A DNA stretch of 64,000 nucleotides from Taibaiella sp. (GTDB lineage Bacteria > Bacteroidota > Bacteroidia > Chitinophagales > Chitinophagaceae): assembly GCA_019638495.1 (NCBI GenBank), contig JAHBTQ010000002.1, positions 124,001-188,000 of the forward strand. Direction: 5' to 3'. The translations under genes and the position numbers were made by a program. The stretch's first letter is position 1. The number at the start of each line of letters is the position of its first letter. The notes beneath the pieces are model-generated. The model worked only from the letters and a program-made list of their open reading frames with translations, did not search any database and was not told the origin of the DNA. Shown here one piece after another: positions 24,779-34,143 of this stretch.

Positions 24779-27667
24779 ATGAATAAATTTACGCGCGCGC
24801 TGCTGCTTTGCTGCCTATTTTTCAATCAATTAAGCCTGGCGCAATCATTGTCGCTTACCGGGATGGTCGTGGATAAGAACGACGGGGCCGTTTTGCCCGG
24901 CGTTTCAGTTACGGTGGTTAGCAAGTCAGATACCACGATGAAAACTGGAGGCGTTACCAACGCAGAAGGTAATTTCTCTGTTTTGGTCTCAACTTCCGGT
25001 TTCTACGAGGTGCGACTGTCTTATCTGGGTTATAAGTCTGGTACGCGTGTTGCAGAGGTCACAGACAAGGAGTTTCCAATGGGTACCATTAAGATGGAGT
25101 CAATTGCTAAGCAACTTAAGGAGGTTAAGGTAGCGGGGAAGCAGATAAGGGCAGAACAAAAGGAAGATACAAGTCAGTTTAATGCTGATGCTTATAAGAC
25201 GAATCCGAACGCATCAGCAGAAGACCTGGTGAAGAAGATGCCGGGCGTTACATCAGACGGTACGGGCGTAAAGGTAAATGGGGAACAAGTGCAACAGGTA
25301 CTGGTAGATGGGAAACCTTTTTTTGGTACAGACCCTACGCTTGCGCTCAAGAATCTCCCGGCGGAGGTGATAGACAAGATACAGGTATTTGATAAGCTAA
25401 GCGACCAATCCATGTTCAGCGGGTTTGACGATGGCAATGCCCAAAAGACATTGAACATCATTACCCGTCGGGGCAAGAGTGAAGGCGTGTTTGGTAAGCT
25501 ATATGCCGGTTATGGTACAGATGAGCGCTACACAGCCGGTGGTAACATGAACTTTTTTAACGGAGACAGACGCATAACGCTATTGGGGATGAGTAATAAC
25601 ATCAACCAGCAAAACTTCAGTTCAGAGGATGTGCTGGGACTATCCTCCGGTGGTGGTGGTCGTGGTGGGCGCGGACGTGGAGGATTTGGCGGCGGTGCAA
25701 ATAACTTCATGGTAGGCCAATCGGGTGGCATCAGCGCTACAAATTCAGTTGGTCTGAATTATAGTGACACATGGGGAAAGAAGCTTAAAGTATCTGGCAG
25801 CTACTTCTTCAATAATGCCGATAATGCAAATCACTCAGGCATCACCCGCAATTACTTTACCTCACCGGGCGCAGCCACCAACACCATCTATCGCGATACG
25901 GGGAATTCGGAAGCCATAAACTCCAATCATCGCTTTAACTTGCGCATGGAGTATTCGATCGACTCTTCTAACAGTATCACGTTCACGCCGTCGCTGAGTC
26001 TGCAGGCAAACAACACTATGAGCCATGACAGCGCTAAAACAACCGCTGCGGATGTGATGCAGAGCTATACCGATAATGATACCCGTGCGAACAATACCGG
26101 CTATAACGCAAGTGCCAATCTCCTGTATCAACATAAGTTTGGCAAACCAAGAAGAACCATTTCGCTTAACCTCAACGGGGGGCTGAATGAGAAAACTGGT
26201 GATGGGAGCTACTATTCATTGAACGATTACTATAAGGCATCTGGTGTTACTACTCAAATACGCGATCAGCACTACGACCTCTACAATAACGGCGCTAATG
26301 TGGGCGCCAACCTTACTTATACTGAGCCGGTAGGAAAAAAAGGCCAGTTCCAAATTAGTTACAATCCCACTTATTCAGAGAGTAGAGCCGACAAGGAGAC
26401 GAAAAACAAGAATACAAATGGCGACTATGTGGATCTGGATCCGCAGTTTAGCAGCAAGTATATCAATACATATAACACACAAAAAGGGGGAGTGAGCTAT
26501 CGTATTGGTGAGCGCAATATGAAGTTTCACTTCAATGCAGGTGTAGATGTGCAGCAGGCCGTCCTGGATGGCAGGCAGGAATATCCCACCGCTGCAAATA
26601 TCAACAAGTCATTCACGAATGTGCTGCCCAATGCAATGTTGAATTATCGGTATGAAGACGGGAGGAATCTGCGTGTTATGTATCGCACATCTACTAACGC
26701 GCCTTCTATCACACAATTACAGAACGTAATAGATGTCTCAAATCCCTTGCTTATAAAGACGGGAAATGCAGACCTGCGTCAGTCCTACGATCAGCGGTTC
26801 ATAGTACGCTATGGGCTTACCAAGGCAAAATCCGGTCGTAACTTTTTCCTGAATCTTTTCGTTAACCAGACCCGCGATTATATTGGAACCGCTGTATACC
26901 TACCCACTAAGGATTCCCTTTTCAAAGACAATGTTTCCGATGTCTCGATTTTAGTTAATCGAGGTGCGCAGCTCTCACGCCCTGTAAACCTGGACGGCTA
27001 TTGGAACGGTCGCTTTTTTGCGACATACGGGCTGCCGGTAGGGTCCATCAAGAGCAATTTGAATGTCTTTGGCGGTGTCAATGCAAGCCGAACGCCGGGT
27101 CTTATCAACGACCGGCTTAATTATGCAGACAACTATATCCCTACATTTGGCATAGTGCTGGGTAGCAATATCAGTGAGCAGGTAGACTTTACTGTTTCGT
27201 ACACGGGTAACTATAACGTGGTCCGTAACACCATCCAGTCGCAGAGCAACAACAACTTTTACAATCAGTCAATCACTGCCAGGCTGAACTGGATGTTTCT
27301 CGAAAACTTTGTGTTTAATACCGACATCACGCACAATTACTACACGGCCTTCAGCAGCACTGGTAACCAGGACTATTTCCTCTGGAATGCCTACATGGGT
27401 TATAAGATGTTCAAGAAGCGACTCGAAGCCCGCGTCAGTGTCTACGACTTGCTGAACCAGAATACAAGCATTACGCGTACTGTTACCGAAACGTACATTG
27501 AAAACGCCAACACACAGGTGCTGCGCCAGTACTTCATGTTCCAACTCATCTACACAGTGCGCAAATTCAAAAGTGGCGCAGCCCCAGAGGCCGAGAAACG
27601 GGATGTGCCAATGATGCCCTCCCCACCCGGAGGTTTTCACCGTCCCGATGGCAGAGGAGGATGGTAA
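24779..27667 (+). CDS. TonB-dependent-receptor-like outer-membrane beta-barrel protein
   Basis: 962 aa with signal peptide (MNKFTRALLLCCLFFNQLSL). Residues ~25-110: CarboxypepD_reg-like domain ('LTGMVVDKNDGAVLPGVSV ... LSYLGYKSGT'). Residues ~120-230: plug-like domain ('EDLVKKMPGVTSDGTGVKV', 'VLVDGKPFFGTDPTLALKNL'). There is a Gly/Arg-rich loop at about 290-305 ('GGGGRGGRGRGGFGGG'). The rest is a large beta-barrel of the OMP_b-brl_3 type. The C-terminus is Pro/Gly-rich ('MPSPPGGFHRPDGRGGW') rather than ending in an aromatic barrel residue of a usual receptor. No SusD partner is adjacent, so it is probably not a glycan SUS system; ligand unknown. Confidence 0.88.
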   Translation: MNKFTRALLLCCLFFNQLSLAQSLSLTGMVVDKNDGAVLPGVSVTVVSKSDTTMKTGGVTNAEGNFSVLVSTSGFYEVRLSYLGYKSGTRVAEVTDKEFPMGTIKMESIAKQLKEVKVAGKQIRAEQKEDTSQFNADAYKTNPNASAEDLVKKMPGVTSDGTGVKVNGEQVQQVLVDGKPFFGTDPTLALKNLPAEVIDKIQVFDKLSDQSMFSGFDDGNAQKTLNIITRRGKSEGVFGKLYAGYGTDERYTAGGNMNFFNGDRRITLLGMSNNINQQNFSSEDVLGLSSGGGGRGGRGRGGFGGGANNFMVGQSGGISATNSVGLNYSDTWGKKLKVSGSYFFNNADNANHSGITRNYFTSPGAATNTIYRDTGNSEAINSNHRFNLRMEYSIDSSNSITFTPSLSLQANNTMSHDSAKTTAADVMQSYTDNDTRANNTGYNASANLLYQHKFGKPRRTISLNLNGGLNEKTGDGSYYSLNDYYKASGVTTQIRDQHYDLYNNGANVGANLTYTEPVGKKGQFQISYNPTYSESRADKETKNKNTNGDYVDLDPQFSSKYINTYNTQKGGVSYRIGERNMKFHFNAGVDVQQAVLDGRQEYPTAANINKSFTNVLPNAMLNYRYEDGRNLRVMYRTSTNAPSITQLQNVIDVSNPLLIKTGNADLRQSYDQRFIVRYGLTKAKSGRNFFLNLFVNQTRDYIGTAVYLPTKDSLFKDNVSDVSILVNRGAQLSRPVNLDGYWNGRFFATYGLPVGSIKSNLNVFGGVNASRTPGLINDRLNYADNYIPTFGIVLGSNISEQVDFTVSYTGNYNVVRNTIQSQSNNNFYNQSITARLNWMFLENFVFNTDITHNYYTAFSSTGNQDYFLWNAYMGYKMFKKRLEARVSVYDLLNQNTSITRTVTETYIENANTQVLRQYFMFQLIYTVRKFKSGAAPEAEKRDVPMMPSPPGGFHRPDGRGGW

Positions 27668-27679
27668 CCGTCGTCTTTG

Positions 27680-28681
27680 CTAATAGTAGTTAATGCCAAT
27701 AAGCTTTCTTGCTTCTGCAATGGTGACTGCGCTGCTCGCTCTTGCTTTTTCTGCGCCTTCCTTCAGTATTTTGCGAATGGCCTGTTCATCTCTTTGCAGT
27801 TCAGCGGCTTTCTCACGTATTGGACCCACAAACGATACCATGCTTTCGGCTAGCTGTTTCTTCATGTCGCCATAGCGAATGTTGCAATTGTTGAACGCAT
27901 CTGTGAACGTTTGGGTGACTTCGCTACCGGCACTTACCTGCAGCAGCACAAAAAGGTTCTTGATATAATCAGGCATTTCCGAGTTCGGCTCAGTTGGGCC
28001 TGAGTCGGTTTTTGCTTTCATTATCTTCTTGCGTATGGTGTCGTCGTCATCGCTCAGGTAAATGGTGGCATTGGCGTTCTCGCTCTTGCTCATCTTGCCA
28101 TTGCCATCAAGGCTCATTATTTTAACCGTGTCAGCGTTAGATCTCCAAACTTGAGGCTCAGGGAAGAACTCGGCGCCATAGCGTGTGTTGAAACGGGTTG
28201 CAAAATTGCGTGCCATTTCCAGGTGCTGTTCCTGGTCCTTGCCCACGGGTACTTTTACAGCACGGTGAATGAGGATGTCGGCGGCCATGAGCACAGGGTA
28301 GGTAAGCAAGCCGGCATTGACGTTGTCTGGCTGCAAACGCACCTTGTCTTTGAATGTAGGCACTTTCTCTAGCTCGCCTTTATATGCCATCATGTTCAGC
28401 ATCAGGTACAGCTCGGGTATTTCAGGTAGGTCGCTTTGTGCGTATAATGCCACTTTCTCCGGGTCCAAGCCGCTCGCAATATTCTCAGCTACCACGCGAA
28501 ACACGTTTGGCTTCAGTGCCTTTGGATCAGGGTGTGTGGTGAGTGAGTGATAGTCGGCTACAAAGAAATAGCAGTCGTAGTTATTCTGCATTTCTACATA
28601 GTTCTGTATAGCGCCAAGGTAGTTGCCCAGGTGGAGGTATCCGGTAGAACGAATTCCGCTCACCACTATTTCCTTATTCAT
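27680..28681 (-). CDS. trpS: Tryptophan--tRNA ligase
   Basis: 333 aa, charging tRNA-Trp. Start at ATG 28681 gives 'MNKEIVVSGIRSTGYLHLGN' with the class I HIGH-like motif; the upstream extension to 28762 is not family sequence. 'GNGKMSKSENA' is the KMSKS loop, preceded by 'VPVGKDQEQHLEMARNFATR'. Ends 'AEARKLIGINYY'. Converges with the outer-membrane barrel gene, 12 bp between stops. A TATCTTTG box lies 7 nt upstream of the start. Confidence 0.96.
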   Translation of the reverse strand: MNKEIVVSGIRSTGYLHLGNYLGAIQNYVEMQNNYDCYFFVADYHSLTTHPDPKALKPNVFRVVAENIASGLDPEKVALYAQSDLPEIPELYLMLNMMAYKGELEKVPTFKDKVRLQPDNVNAGLLTYPVLMAADILIHRAVKVPVGKDQEQHLEMARNFATRFNTRYGAEFFPEPQVWRSNADTVKIMSLDGNGKMSKSENANATIYLSDDDDTIRKKIMKAKTDSGPTEPNSEMPDYIKNLFVLLQVSAGSEVTQTFTDAFNNCNIRYGDMKKQLAESMVSFVGPIREKAAELQRDEQAIRKILKEGAEKARASSAVTIAEARKLIGINYY

Positions 28682-28688
28682 AATGTCG

Positions 28689-28696
28689 CAAAGATA
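28689..28696 (-). promoter_or_regulatory. Predicted -7 box (TATCTTTG) of trpS
   Basis: Reverse complement TATCTTTG fits TAnnTTTG and is 7 nt before the ATG, so the predicted leader is very short. Confidence 0.45.
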
Positions 28697-28773
28697 ATTG
28701 TGTAACAGGTTATTTAGATAAAGTGTAATCAGCTGTTGTCCTAAACAGGGGACATCGGTCAACAGAAAAATGA

Positions 28774-28803
28774 AAAAGGGTAATTGAATCCAACTACCCT
28801 TTT
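28774..28803 (-). terminator. Intrinsic terminator after rmlBA
   Basis: Minus strand reads AAAAGGGTA, 12-nt loop, TACCCTTTT (9-bp perfect stem) followed by a T-rich tail. It lies 22 bp beyond the rmlA stop. Confidence 0.75.
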
Positions 28804-28825
28804 AGTCTATTGCCATTTTGAGATA

Positions 28826-29692
28826 TTACCTGTTACCGATCAGCTTTTTCAGGTAGCCGCCATAGCCGCTCTTCATATAAAGGGTAGAGAGCTTTTCCAT
28901 CTGCGCATCGTCAATCCAGCCGTTACGGTAAGCGATTTCTTCGATGCAGCCTATCTTAAGGCCCTGGCGTTTTTCGATCACTTCAATAAACTCACCTGCT
29001 TCTATCAGCGAGTCGAAGGTGCCAGTGTCAAGCCATGCTGTGCCCCGGTCCAGAACGCCCACTTCCAGTTTGCCTTGCTCCAGGTACACTCGGTTCACAT
29101 CAGTAATTTCCAGTTCACCGCGCGGAGATGGTTTGATTGCTTTTGATATCGCCACTACGTCATTGTCGTAGAAATACAAACCCGGTACTGCGTAGTTCGA
29201 TTTAGGCTGTGTTGGCTTTTCTTCAATGCTCAATGCCTTGAAATTTTTGTCGAACTCCACAACTCCATAACGCTCAGGGTCGTGCACCTGGTAAGCAAAA
29301 ACTACAGCTCCGTCTGGTGTTACTTTATTGCGCAGCAAGGTACCCATGCCGGAGCCATAGAAAATGTTATCCCCCAGCACAAGCGCAGCAGGGTCTTTGC
29401 CAATGAAGTCTGCACCCAGAATGAACGCCTGAGCCAGACCCTCCGGCTTTGGTTGTACTACATATTCGAAACGGCATCCAATCTGGCTACCATCACCCAA
29501 TAGCTTTTTAAAGGCCGGTTGGTCTTCAGGTGTAGTAATGATAAGTATCTCATTTATGCCCGCCAGCATTAACGTAGACAGCGGATAATAGATCATCGGC
29601 TTGTCGTAAACCGGCATAAGCTGCTTGCTCACGGCAATGGTCAAAGGATACAATCTTGTACCTGACCCGCCAGCCAAAATAATTCCTTTCAT
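28826..29692 (-). CDS. rmlA: Glucose-1-phosphate thymidylyltransferase
   Basis: 288 aa, the short homotetrameric RmlA type. Makes dTDP-glucose from dTTP and glucose-1-phosphate. Motifs: '[13 protein letters not shown]' (nucleotide), '[10 protein letters not shown]' (sugar phosphate), 'VLGDNIFYG', '[10 protein letters not shown]' and '[10 protein letters not shown]'. Its ATG shares one base with the rmlB stop (TAATG), so it is translationally linked to rmlB. rmlC and rmlD are not in the window, so whether the end product is dTDP-rhamnose cannot be told from here. Confidence 0.95.
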   Translation of the reverse strand: MKGIILAGGSGTRLYPLTIAVSKQLMPVYDKPMIYYPLSTLMLAGINEILIITTPEDQPAFKKLLGDGSQIGCRFEYVVQPKPEGLAQAFILGADFIGKDPAALVLGDNIFYGSGMGTLLRNKVTPDGAVVFAYQVHDPERYGVVEFDKNFKALSIEEKPTQPKSNYAVPGLYFYDNDVVAISKAIKPSPRGELEITDVNRVYLEQGKLEVGVLDRGTAWLDTGTFDSLIEAGEFIEVIEKRQGLKIGCIEEIAYRNGWIDDAQMEKLSTLYMKSGYGGYLKKLIGNR

Positions 29693-30747
29693 TATCTGTG
29701 GGTGTATTGAGTATCGTAATATTTTTTATAATCTCCGGACGTTACATGATCCAGCCATTCCTGGTTGTTCATGTACCAATCGATGGTAATCTTCAGACCT
29801 TCTTCGAATGTCACTGAAGGGTACCAGCCTAGCTCCTTATTGATCTTGGTAGCGTCAATTGCATATCGGCGGTCGTGTCCCGGGCGGTCCTTGATATAAG
29901 TGATCAGTTTTGCCGATTCTCCTTCTGCACGGCCCAAACGTGCGTCCATTTCCTTGCACATCAGCTTCACCAGCTCTATGTTCTGCCACTCGTTAAAGCC
30001 GCCTATGTTGTACGTTTCGCCATCGCGACCATTGTGGAAAACCATGTCTATAGCACGAGCATGGTCTACTACATACAGCCAGTCGCGGGTGTACTTTCCG
30101 TCGCCGTAAACAGGCAGTGGTTTGTTGTTAACGATGTTGTTGATAAACAGCGGTATCAGCTTTTCAGGGAAGTGGTTAGGACCGTAGTTGTTAGAACAGT
30201 TAGTAAGCACAAATGGCATGTGGTAGGTATTGCCGTATGCACGTACCAGGTGGTCTGATGCTGCCTTTGAGGCTGAGTATGGTGACTGAGGATCGTAAGG
30301 AGTTGTTTCCAGGAAGAATCCCTCTTCGCCCAGCGAACCATATACCTCATCCGTAGACACATGGTAGAAGCGTTTGCCGTCCATGTTGTCTTTCCATATC
30401 GTCCTGGCCGCGTTCAGGAGGTTAGCTGTCCCCATTACGTTTGTTCGAATGAACGCGTTCGGATCAATAATAGATCGGTCCACGTGGCTTTCAGCAGCCA
30501 GGTGAATCACGCCGTCAAAATTGTATTTCGCGAAAATTGCGTTGATGTGATTTTCGTCAGTAATATCCGCCTTTTCGAAAATATAATTAGGTGCGTCCTG
30601 TATGTCCTTCAGGTTTTCAAGATTACCCGCATAGGTCAGGGCGTCAAGGTTTACTATTTGGTAATCGGGATACTTGGTCACGAAAAGCCTTACCACATGC
30701 GAGCCAATAAAGCCCGCGCCACCCGTAATACACAGTGTTTTCTTCAT
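29692..30747 (-). CDS. rmlB: dTDP-glucose 4,6-dehydratase
   Basis: 351 aa extended short-chain dehydrogenase. Converts dTDP-glucose to dTDP-4-keto-6-deoxyglucose. NAD-binding '[13 protein letters not shown]', active-site 'STDEVYG' (Asp/Glu pair) and '[12 protein letters not shown]' (Tyr-x3-Lys), then '[14 protein letters not shown]' and '[12 protein letters not shown]', all diagnostic of RmlB. The stop overlaps the rmlA start by one base. Lies 27 bp downstream of accC, so co-transcription with accC is possible. Confidence 0.96.
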   Translation of the reverse strand: MKKTLCITGGAGFIGSHVVRLFVTKYPDYQIVNLDALTYAGNLENLKDIQDAPNYIFEKADITDENHINAIFAKYNFDGVIHLAAESHVDRSIIDPNAFIRTNVMGTANLLNAARTIWKDNMDGKRFYHVSTDEVYGSLGEEGFFLETTPYDPQSPYSASKAASDHLVRAYGNTYHMPFVLTNCSNNYGPNHFPEKLIPLFINNIVNNKPLPVYGDGKYTRDWLYVVDHARAIDMVFHNGRDGETYNIGGFNEWQNIELVKLMCKEMDARLGRAEGESAKLITYIKDRPGHDRRYAIDATKINKELGWYPSVTFEEGLKITIDWYMNNQEWLDHVTSGDYKKYYDTQYTHR

Positions 30748-30774
30748 GATACTTAATATCGGAGTTAATTACTT

Positions 30775-32112
30775 TTAGACCAGTTTAAATGTTTCGATGA
30801 ATTTAGTTGTGAAGTTGCCCTTGCGGAAATCTTCATTTTTCATGAGCTGCAGGTGGAAAGGGATAGTGGTTTTAATGCCTTCTATCACATATTCGCTCAG
30901 GGCACGCTCCATAGTGTCAATTGCTTCTTCGCGTGTTTGCGCCACAGCGATCACCTTTGCTATCATCGAGTCGTAGTAAGGAGGTATGGTGTAGCCGGCA
31001 TATATGTGCGAGTCTACACGTACTCCATGACCACCCGGTGTGTGCAGGGTAGTGATCTTGCCAGGGCAAGGACGGAAGTCGTTATACGGGTCTTCTGCAT
31101 TTATCCGGCACTCGATCGCGTGTATCTTTGGCTCATAGTTCTTTCCGCTGATAGCTACGCCCGCTGCGATCTTTATCTGCTCCTTAATGAGGTCATAGCT
31201 GATCACTTCTTCAGTCACGCCATGTTCCACCTGTATACGGGTATTCATCTCCATGAAGTAGAAGTTGCGGTGCTTATCTACCAGGAATTCGATTGTGCCT
31301 ACGCTTTCGTAGTTGATGGCTGCAGCTGCTTTTATAGCAGCTTCACCCATTTTATGGCGCAGTTCCGGCGTCATAAAAGGTGATGGAGATTCTTCCACCA
31401 GCTTCTGGTGACGGCGCTGAATAGAGCAGTCACGCTCGCTAAGGTGGCATACATTACCAAACTGATCACCTGCTACCTGTATCTCAATATGGCGAGGTTC
31501 TTCTACGAACTTCTCCATATAGATTCCGTCGTTCTTGAACGACGCTTTCGCTTCAATTTTTGCTGTATTGTAGGCGTGCTCCAGGTCGCCTTCTTCCCAT
31601 ATCACCCTCATACCCTTACCGCCACCACCTGCTGTCGCTTTGATAATGACAGGGTAACCCATTTCTTTCGCAAGGCTTTTTGCCTCTTCCACGCTTTCCA
31701 GCAGACCCTCAGAACCGGGTATTACCGGCACACCGGCACGAATCATGGTCTCTTTAGCCGTTATCTTGTCGCCCATGGCATTGATCATGGCAGGGGTAGG
31801 GCCTATAAACTTGATCTTATACTGGGCACATATTTCTGCAAACGATGCGTTTTCTGCCAGGAACCCATAGCCCGGGTGTATAGCGTCTGCATTCGTTATT
31901 TCGGCTGCAGCCATTATGGCCTGTATGTTCAGGTAAGATTCAGAGCTTTGAGGTTTGCCAATACATACTGCCTCGTCTGCGAAGCGCACATGGAGGCTTT
32001 CTTTGTCAGCGGTAGAGTATACTGCTACAGTCTTAATACCCATTTCACGACACGTACGTATAATGCGTAACGCTATCTCTCCACGGTTTGCTATAAGTAT
32101 TTTCTTAAACAC
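30775..32112 (-). CDS. accC: Acetyl-CoA carboxylase, biotin carboxylase subunit
   Basis: 445 aa, ATP-grasp enzyme carboxylating biotin on AccB. '[20 protein letters not shown]' at the start, glycine loop '[13 protein letters not shown]', '[17 protein letters not shown]', catalytic '[16 protein letters not shown]' and C-terminal '[16 protein letters not shown]' are standard biotin carboxylase elements. It follows accB in the conserved efp-accB-accC order, but a hairpin with a T-run sits in the 100-bp gap between them. Confidence 0.97.
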   Translation of the reverse strand: MFKKILIANRGEIALRIIRTCREMGIKTVAVYSTADKESLHVRFADEAVCIGKPQSSESYLNIQAIMAAAEITNADAIHPGYGFLAENASFAEICAQYKIKFIGPTPAMINAMGDKITAKETMIRAGVPVIPGSEGLLESVEEAKSLAKEMGYPVIIKATAGGGGKGMRVIWEEGDLEHAYNTAKIEAKASFKNDGIYMEKFVEEPRHIEIQVAGDQFGNVCHLSERDCSIQRRHQKLVEESPSPFMTPELRHKMGEAAIKAAAAINYESVGTIEFLVDKHRNFYFMEMNTRIQVEHGVTEEVISYDLIKEQIKIAAGVAISGKNYEPKIHAIECRINAEDPYNDFRPCPGKITTLHTPGGHGVRVDSHIYAGYTIPPYYDSMIAKVIAVAQTREEAIDTMERALSEYVIEGIKTTIPFHLQLMKNEDFRKGNFTTKFIETFKLV

Positions 32113-32155
32113 TTTCTTGCGATTTAGATAAAGTCAAATAAATAAGCTTTTCACT

Positions 32156-32183
32156 AAAAATGGCCTCATTGCAAGGCCATTTT
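32156..32183 (-). terminator. Hairpin with T-run between accB and accC
   Basis: Minus strand AAAATGGCC, 9-nt loop, GGCCATTTT, then a further T and AGTG; a strong 9-bp stem with a 5-T tail. It lies 30 bp after accB and 44 bp before accC. It could end accB messages or reduce accC relative to accB. Confidence 0.6.
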
Positions 32184-32212
32184 CAATATTGGTGCCCACA
32201 GGGGCGGTGCTA

Positions 32213-32698
32213 TTACATCGGTTCCACGACGAAGAGCGGCTGATCATACTCAACCGGACTTGAGTCGTCTGCCAGTACTTTAACGATGCGGCAGTCCATT
32301 TCGCATTCTATCTCGTTAAAAAGCTTCATTGCTTCAATTATGCAAAGCACCTGGCCTTTCTTTACTTCATCACCTACGTTCACAAACACAGGTTTGTCTG
32401 GAGATGGGCTGCGATAGAAAGTTCCGATCATCGGAGACTTAATCGTTGCCTGGTTGCTGCTGGCTGCTGCCGGTGCAGAAGCTGCTGCCGGTGCTGGCGC
32501 TGCGGGTGCCGCAGGTGCTGCAACAGGTTGTGGCGCGGGTATATGCACCGGTGCCGGAGCAGACGCTACAACGTATTGTGGTTGAGCAGTCATTTCCTGC
32601 TTGATTGTGATTTTAAAATCACCTTGCTCTATACTCAGTTCGCTGATATTCGATTTGTTTATCGTCTTGATCAGCTCTTGTATCTGTTTGTACTCCAT
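32213..32698 (-). CDS. accB: Acetyl-CoA carboxylase biotin carboxyl carrier protein
   Basis: 161 aa. N-terminal helix ('[18 protein letters not shown]'), an Ala/Pro-rich flexible linker at about residues 46-80, and the biotinyl domain with '[12 protein letters not shown]'; Lys125 is the biotin site (AMKL rather than the commoner AMKM). '[15 protein letters not shown]' with the thumb is typical of acetyl-CoA carboxylase BCCP. Located 81 bp after efp and before accC. Confidence 0.96.
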   Translation of the reverse strand: MEYKQIQELIKTINKSNISELSIEQGDFKITIKQEMTAQPQYVVASAPAPVHIPAPQPVAAPAAPAAPAPAAASAPAAASSNQATIKSPMIGTFYRSPSPDKPVFVNVGDEVKKGQVLCIIEAMKLFNEIECEMDCRIVKVLADDSSPVEYDQPLFVVEPM

Positions 32699-32779
32699 GA
32701 GTCTAAGATGTTAAGAAGTGGTGCGTTTCGTTAAAGTGTGTGATGCGGTAAATTCTATTAATTGTTGATAGCCAATATA

Positions 32780-33346
32780 TTATTCTTTTACACGCTCTAC
32801 GTAGCTACCAGTGCGTGTATCGATTTTGATCAGTTCGTCAGTCTCTACGAAAAGGGGAACCATTACAGTTGCTCCTGTTTCTACCGTTGCCGCTTTCATT
32901 GCCCTTGTTGCGGTATCACCCTTCACGCCTGGCTCAGAATAAGTGATACGCAGGTTCACCGAAGGTGGGAGTTCTACGCTCATTGGTGTTTCTGTTTCAG
33001 TATTCACGATCACAAAACACTCCTGACCGTCTTTATAAAGTTCAGGGCGGTCAATCATGTTTTCGCCAAGCGCTATCTGCTCAAACGTGTTATTGTCCAT
33101 CAGGTTAAAGCCTGAATCGTCTTTATATAGAAATTGATAGTTGCGGCGTTCTACACGTACCGGGAAAATGTTATCGCCCGAGTTCCATGTGTGCTCAATA
33201 GAGCGATTATTATCCACGCCTTTCAGCTTTGCCCAAACCTTTGCTGCAGCACGTGCTGTTTTGTTTTGTCCGAATTCTACTACTGAATATAGGTTGCCAT
33301 CTAATTTTATGATCAACCCGTTACGCATATCTGCTGTTGTGGCCAT
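32780..33346 (-). CDS. efp: Elongation factor P
   Basis: 188 aa from ATG 33346 (MATTADMRNGLIIKLDGNL). Binds the ribosome E site and rescues polyproline stalls. Three beta domains are seen: KOW-like N-terminus, OB domain 'RNYQFLYKDDSGFNLMDN', and C-terminal 'PGVKGDTATRAMKAATVETG ' region ending 'IDTRTGSYVERVKE'. Oddity: the domain I loop is 'GQNKTARAAAKVWAKL'. Aligned with the usual 'LHVKPGKGPAFVRTKL', the tip lysine is replaced by Arg32 and the PGKG turn by TARA. A TACATTTG box lies upstream. Start of the efp-accB-accC block. Confidence 0.95.
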   Translation of the reverse strand: MATTADMRNGLIIKLDGNLYSVVEFGQNKTARAAAKVWAKLKGVDNNRSIEHTWNSGDNIFPVRVERRNYQFLYKDDSGFNLMDNNTFEQIALGENMIDRPELYKDGQECFVIVNTETETPMSVELPPSVNLRITYSEPGVKGDTATRAMKAATVETGATVMVPLFVETDELIKIDTRTGSYVERVKE

Positions 33347-33373
33347 GTAAGTGTCAAATTTTAATATGGAGTG

Positions 33374-33381
33374 CAAATGTA
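33374..33381 (-). promoter_or_regulatory. Predicted -7 box (TACATTTG) of efp-accB
   Basis: Reverse complement TACATTTG matches TAnnTTTG, 27 nt before the efp ATG. The -33 element is not at standard spacing. Confidence 0.45.
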
Positions 33382-33490
33382 ATCATTATAGCCAAAATTA
33401 GAAACTGGTGTAAAGGCTAAAAGAGTCTATTTATTTGATTTTTTCTATAGTATTTGCCATTCCCGGGAGCTACATCCTCCCTTCGCCAAT

Positions 33491-33934
33491 CTATGCTCCC
33501 ACCAGTCGGTTTACCAGCTCGTTCTTTAGTTTCACCTGCCATTCCTCCATTCTCTCCTTCTCATTTACTGATACGGATAGGATTATTTTCAATTTGTCGT
33601 TCTTGTCCAGCTTCAGTGTATAATGATAATCGCAGTTGTAAATTGGCTTGTTTGCAGCGTCCAGAAACTGCCAGTTGACCTTTGCAGTCATTATTCGGTC
33701 GGTAAGTTCACGTTTACTCCATATTTCGTGGCGCACCTGGGCTATTCCGAATTGTTTATAGAACACTGCTCCCTGGTTGAAGAAACCTTCAAGCCTACCG
33801 GCGTCATTAAAGCAAGATGTTGTGTCGTCAGAGAGCATGGTACAGGGAATATTGTAGAAGTAAGCCAGGCTCTTGGTGTCATAGCGCTCCAGTGCGCGCG
33901 CATAGGTTTCAAAAAAAGCGTTCAGGTTGTGCAT
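33491..33934 (-). CDS. NTF2/SnoaL-like hypothetical protein
   Basis: 147 aa, no signal peptide. The pattern helix 'LNAFFETYARALERYDTKSL', then 'FYNIPCTMLSDD', 'QVRHEIWSKRELTDRIMTAK' and strands 'YNCDYHYTLKLDKNDKLKII' resembles the cone-shaped NTF2-like fold of small enzymes and ligand-binding proteins. No catalytic residues can be assigned. It is divergent from pyrR and lacks partners. Confidence 0.65.
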   Translation of the reverse strand: MHNLNAFFETYARALERYDTKSLAYFYNIPCTMLSDDTTSCFNDAGRLEGFFNQGAVFYKQFGIAQVRHEIWSKRELTDRIMTAKVNWQFLDAANKPIYNCDYHYTLKLDKNDKLKIILSVSVNEKERMEEWQVKLKNELVNRLVGA

Positions 33935-34093
33935 GGATTTTAGCTAAGAAGGGTTATTGCTTTCGCCGCATTTTGCGGCATTACACTGCAAAATTATTGC
34001 TTTCACTTATGGGCCGGGGGACCCGACAAACATTTTTTCTTTAAGATTTGAAATGTGTTTGTCTCATCCTCGATGCAACCTTATTGTTGTTCC

Positions 34094-34125
34094 TTTGTGG
34101 TTTACAAGTTCAATGATTATTTTTG
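34094..34125 (+). promoter_or_regulatory. Promoter of pyrR-pyrB (TTTG-N20-TATTTTTG)
   Basis: TTTG at 34094-34097 and TATTTTTG at 34118-34125, 20 bp apart, match both Bacteroidota promoter elements. The expected transcription start (about 34131) rules out the TTG at 34123 as the pyrR start and supports TTG 34144. Confidence 0.7.
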
Positions 34126-34143
34126 AGGGCAAATACACGGCCA

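Noticed and set aside
28826..30747. Complete dTDP-rhamnose operon
   Set aside because: Only rmlB and rmlA are present; the adjacent genes are accC and trpS, so rmlC/rmlD are not here.
31408..32070. 220-codon plus-strand frame opposite accC
   Set aside because: accC is strongly conserved; the shadow has no recognisable features.
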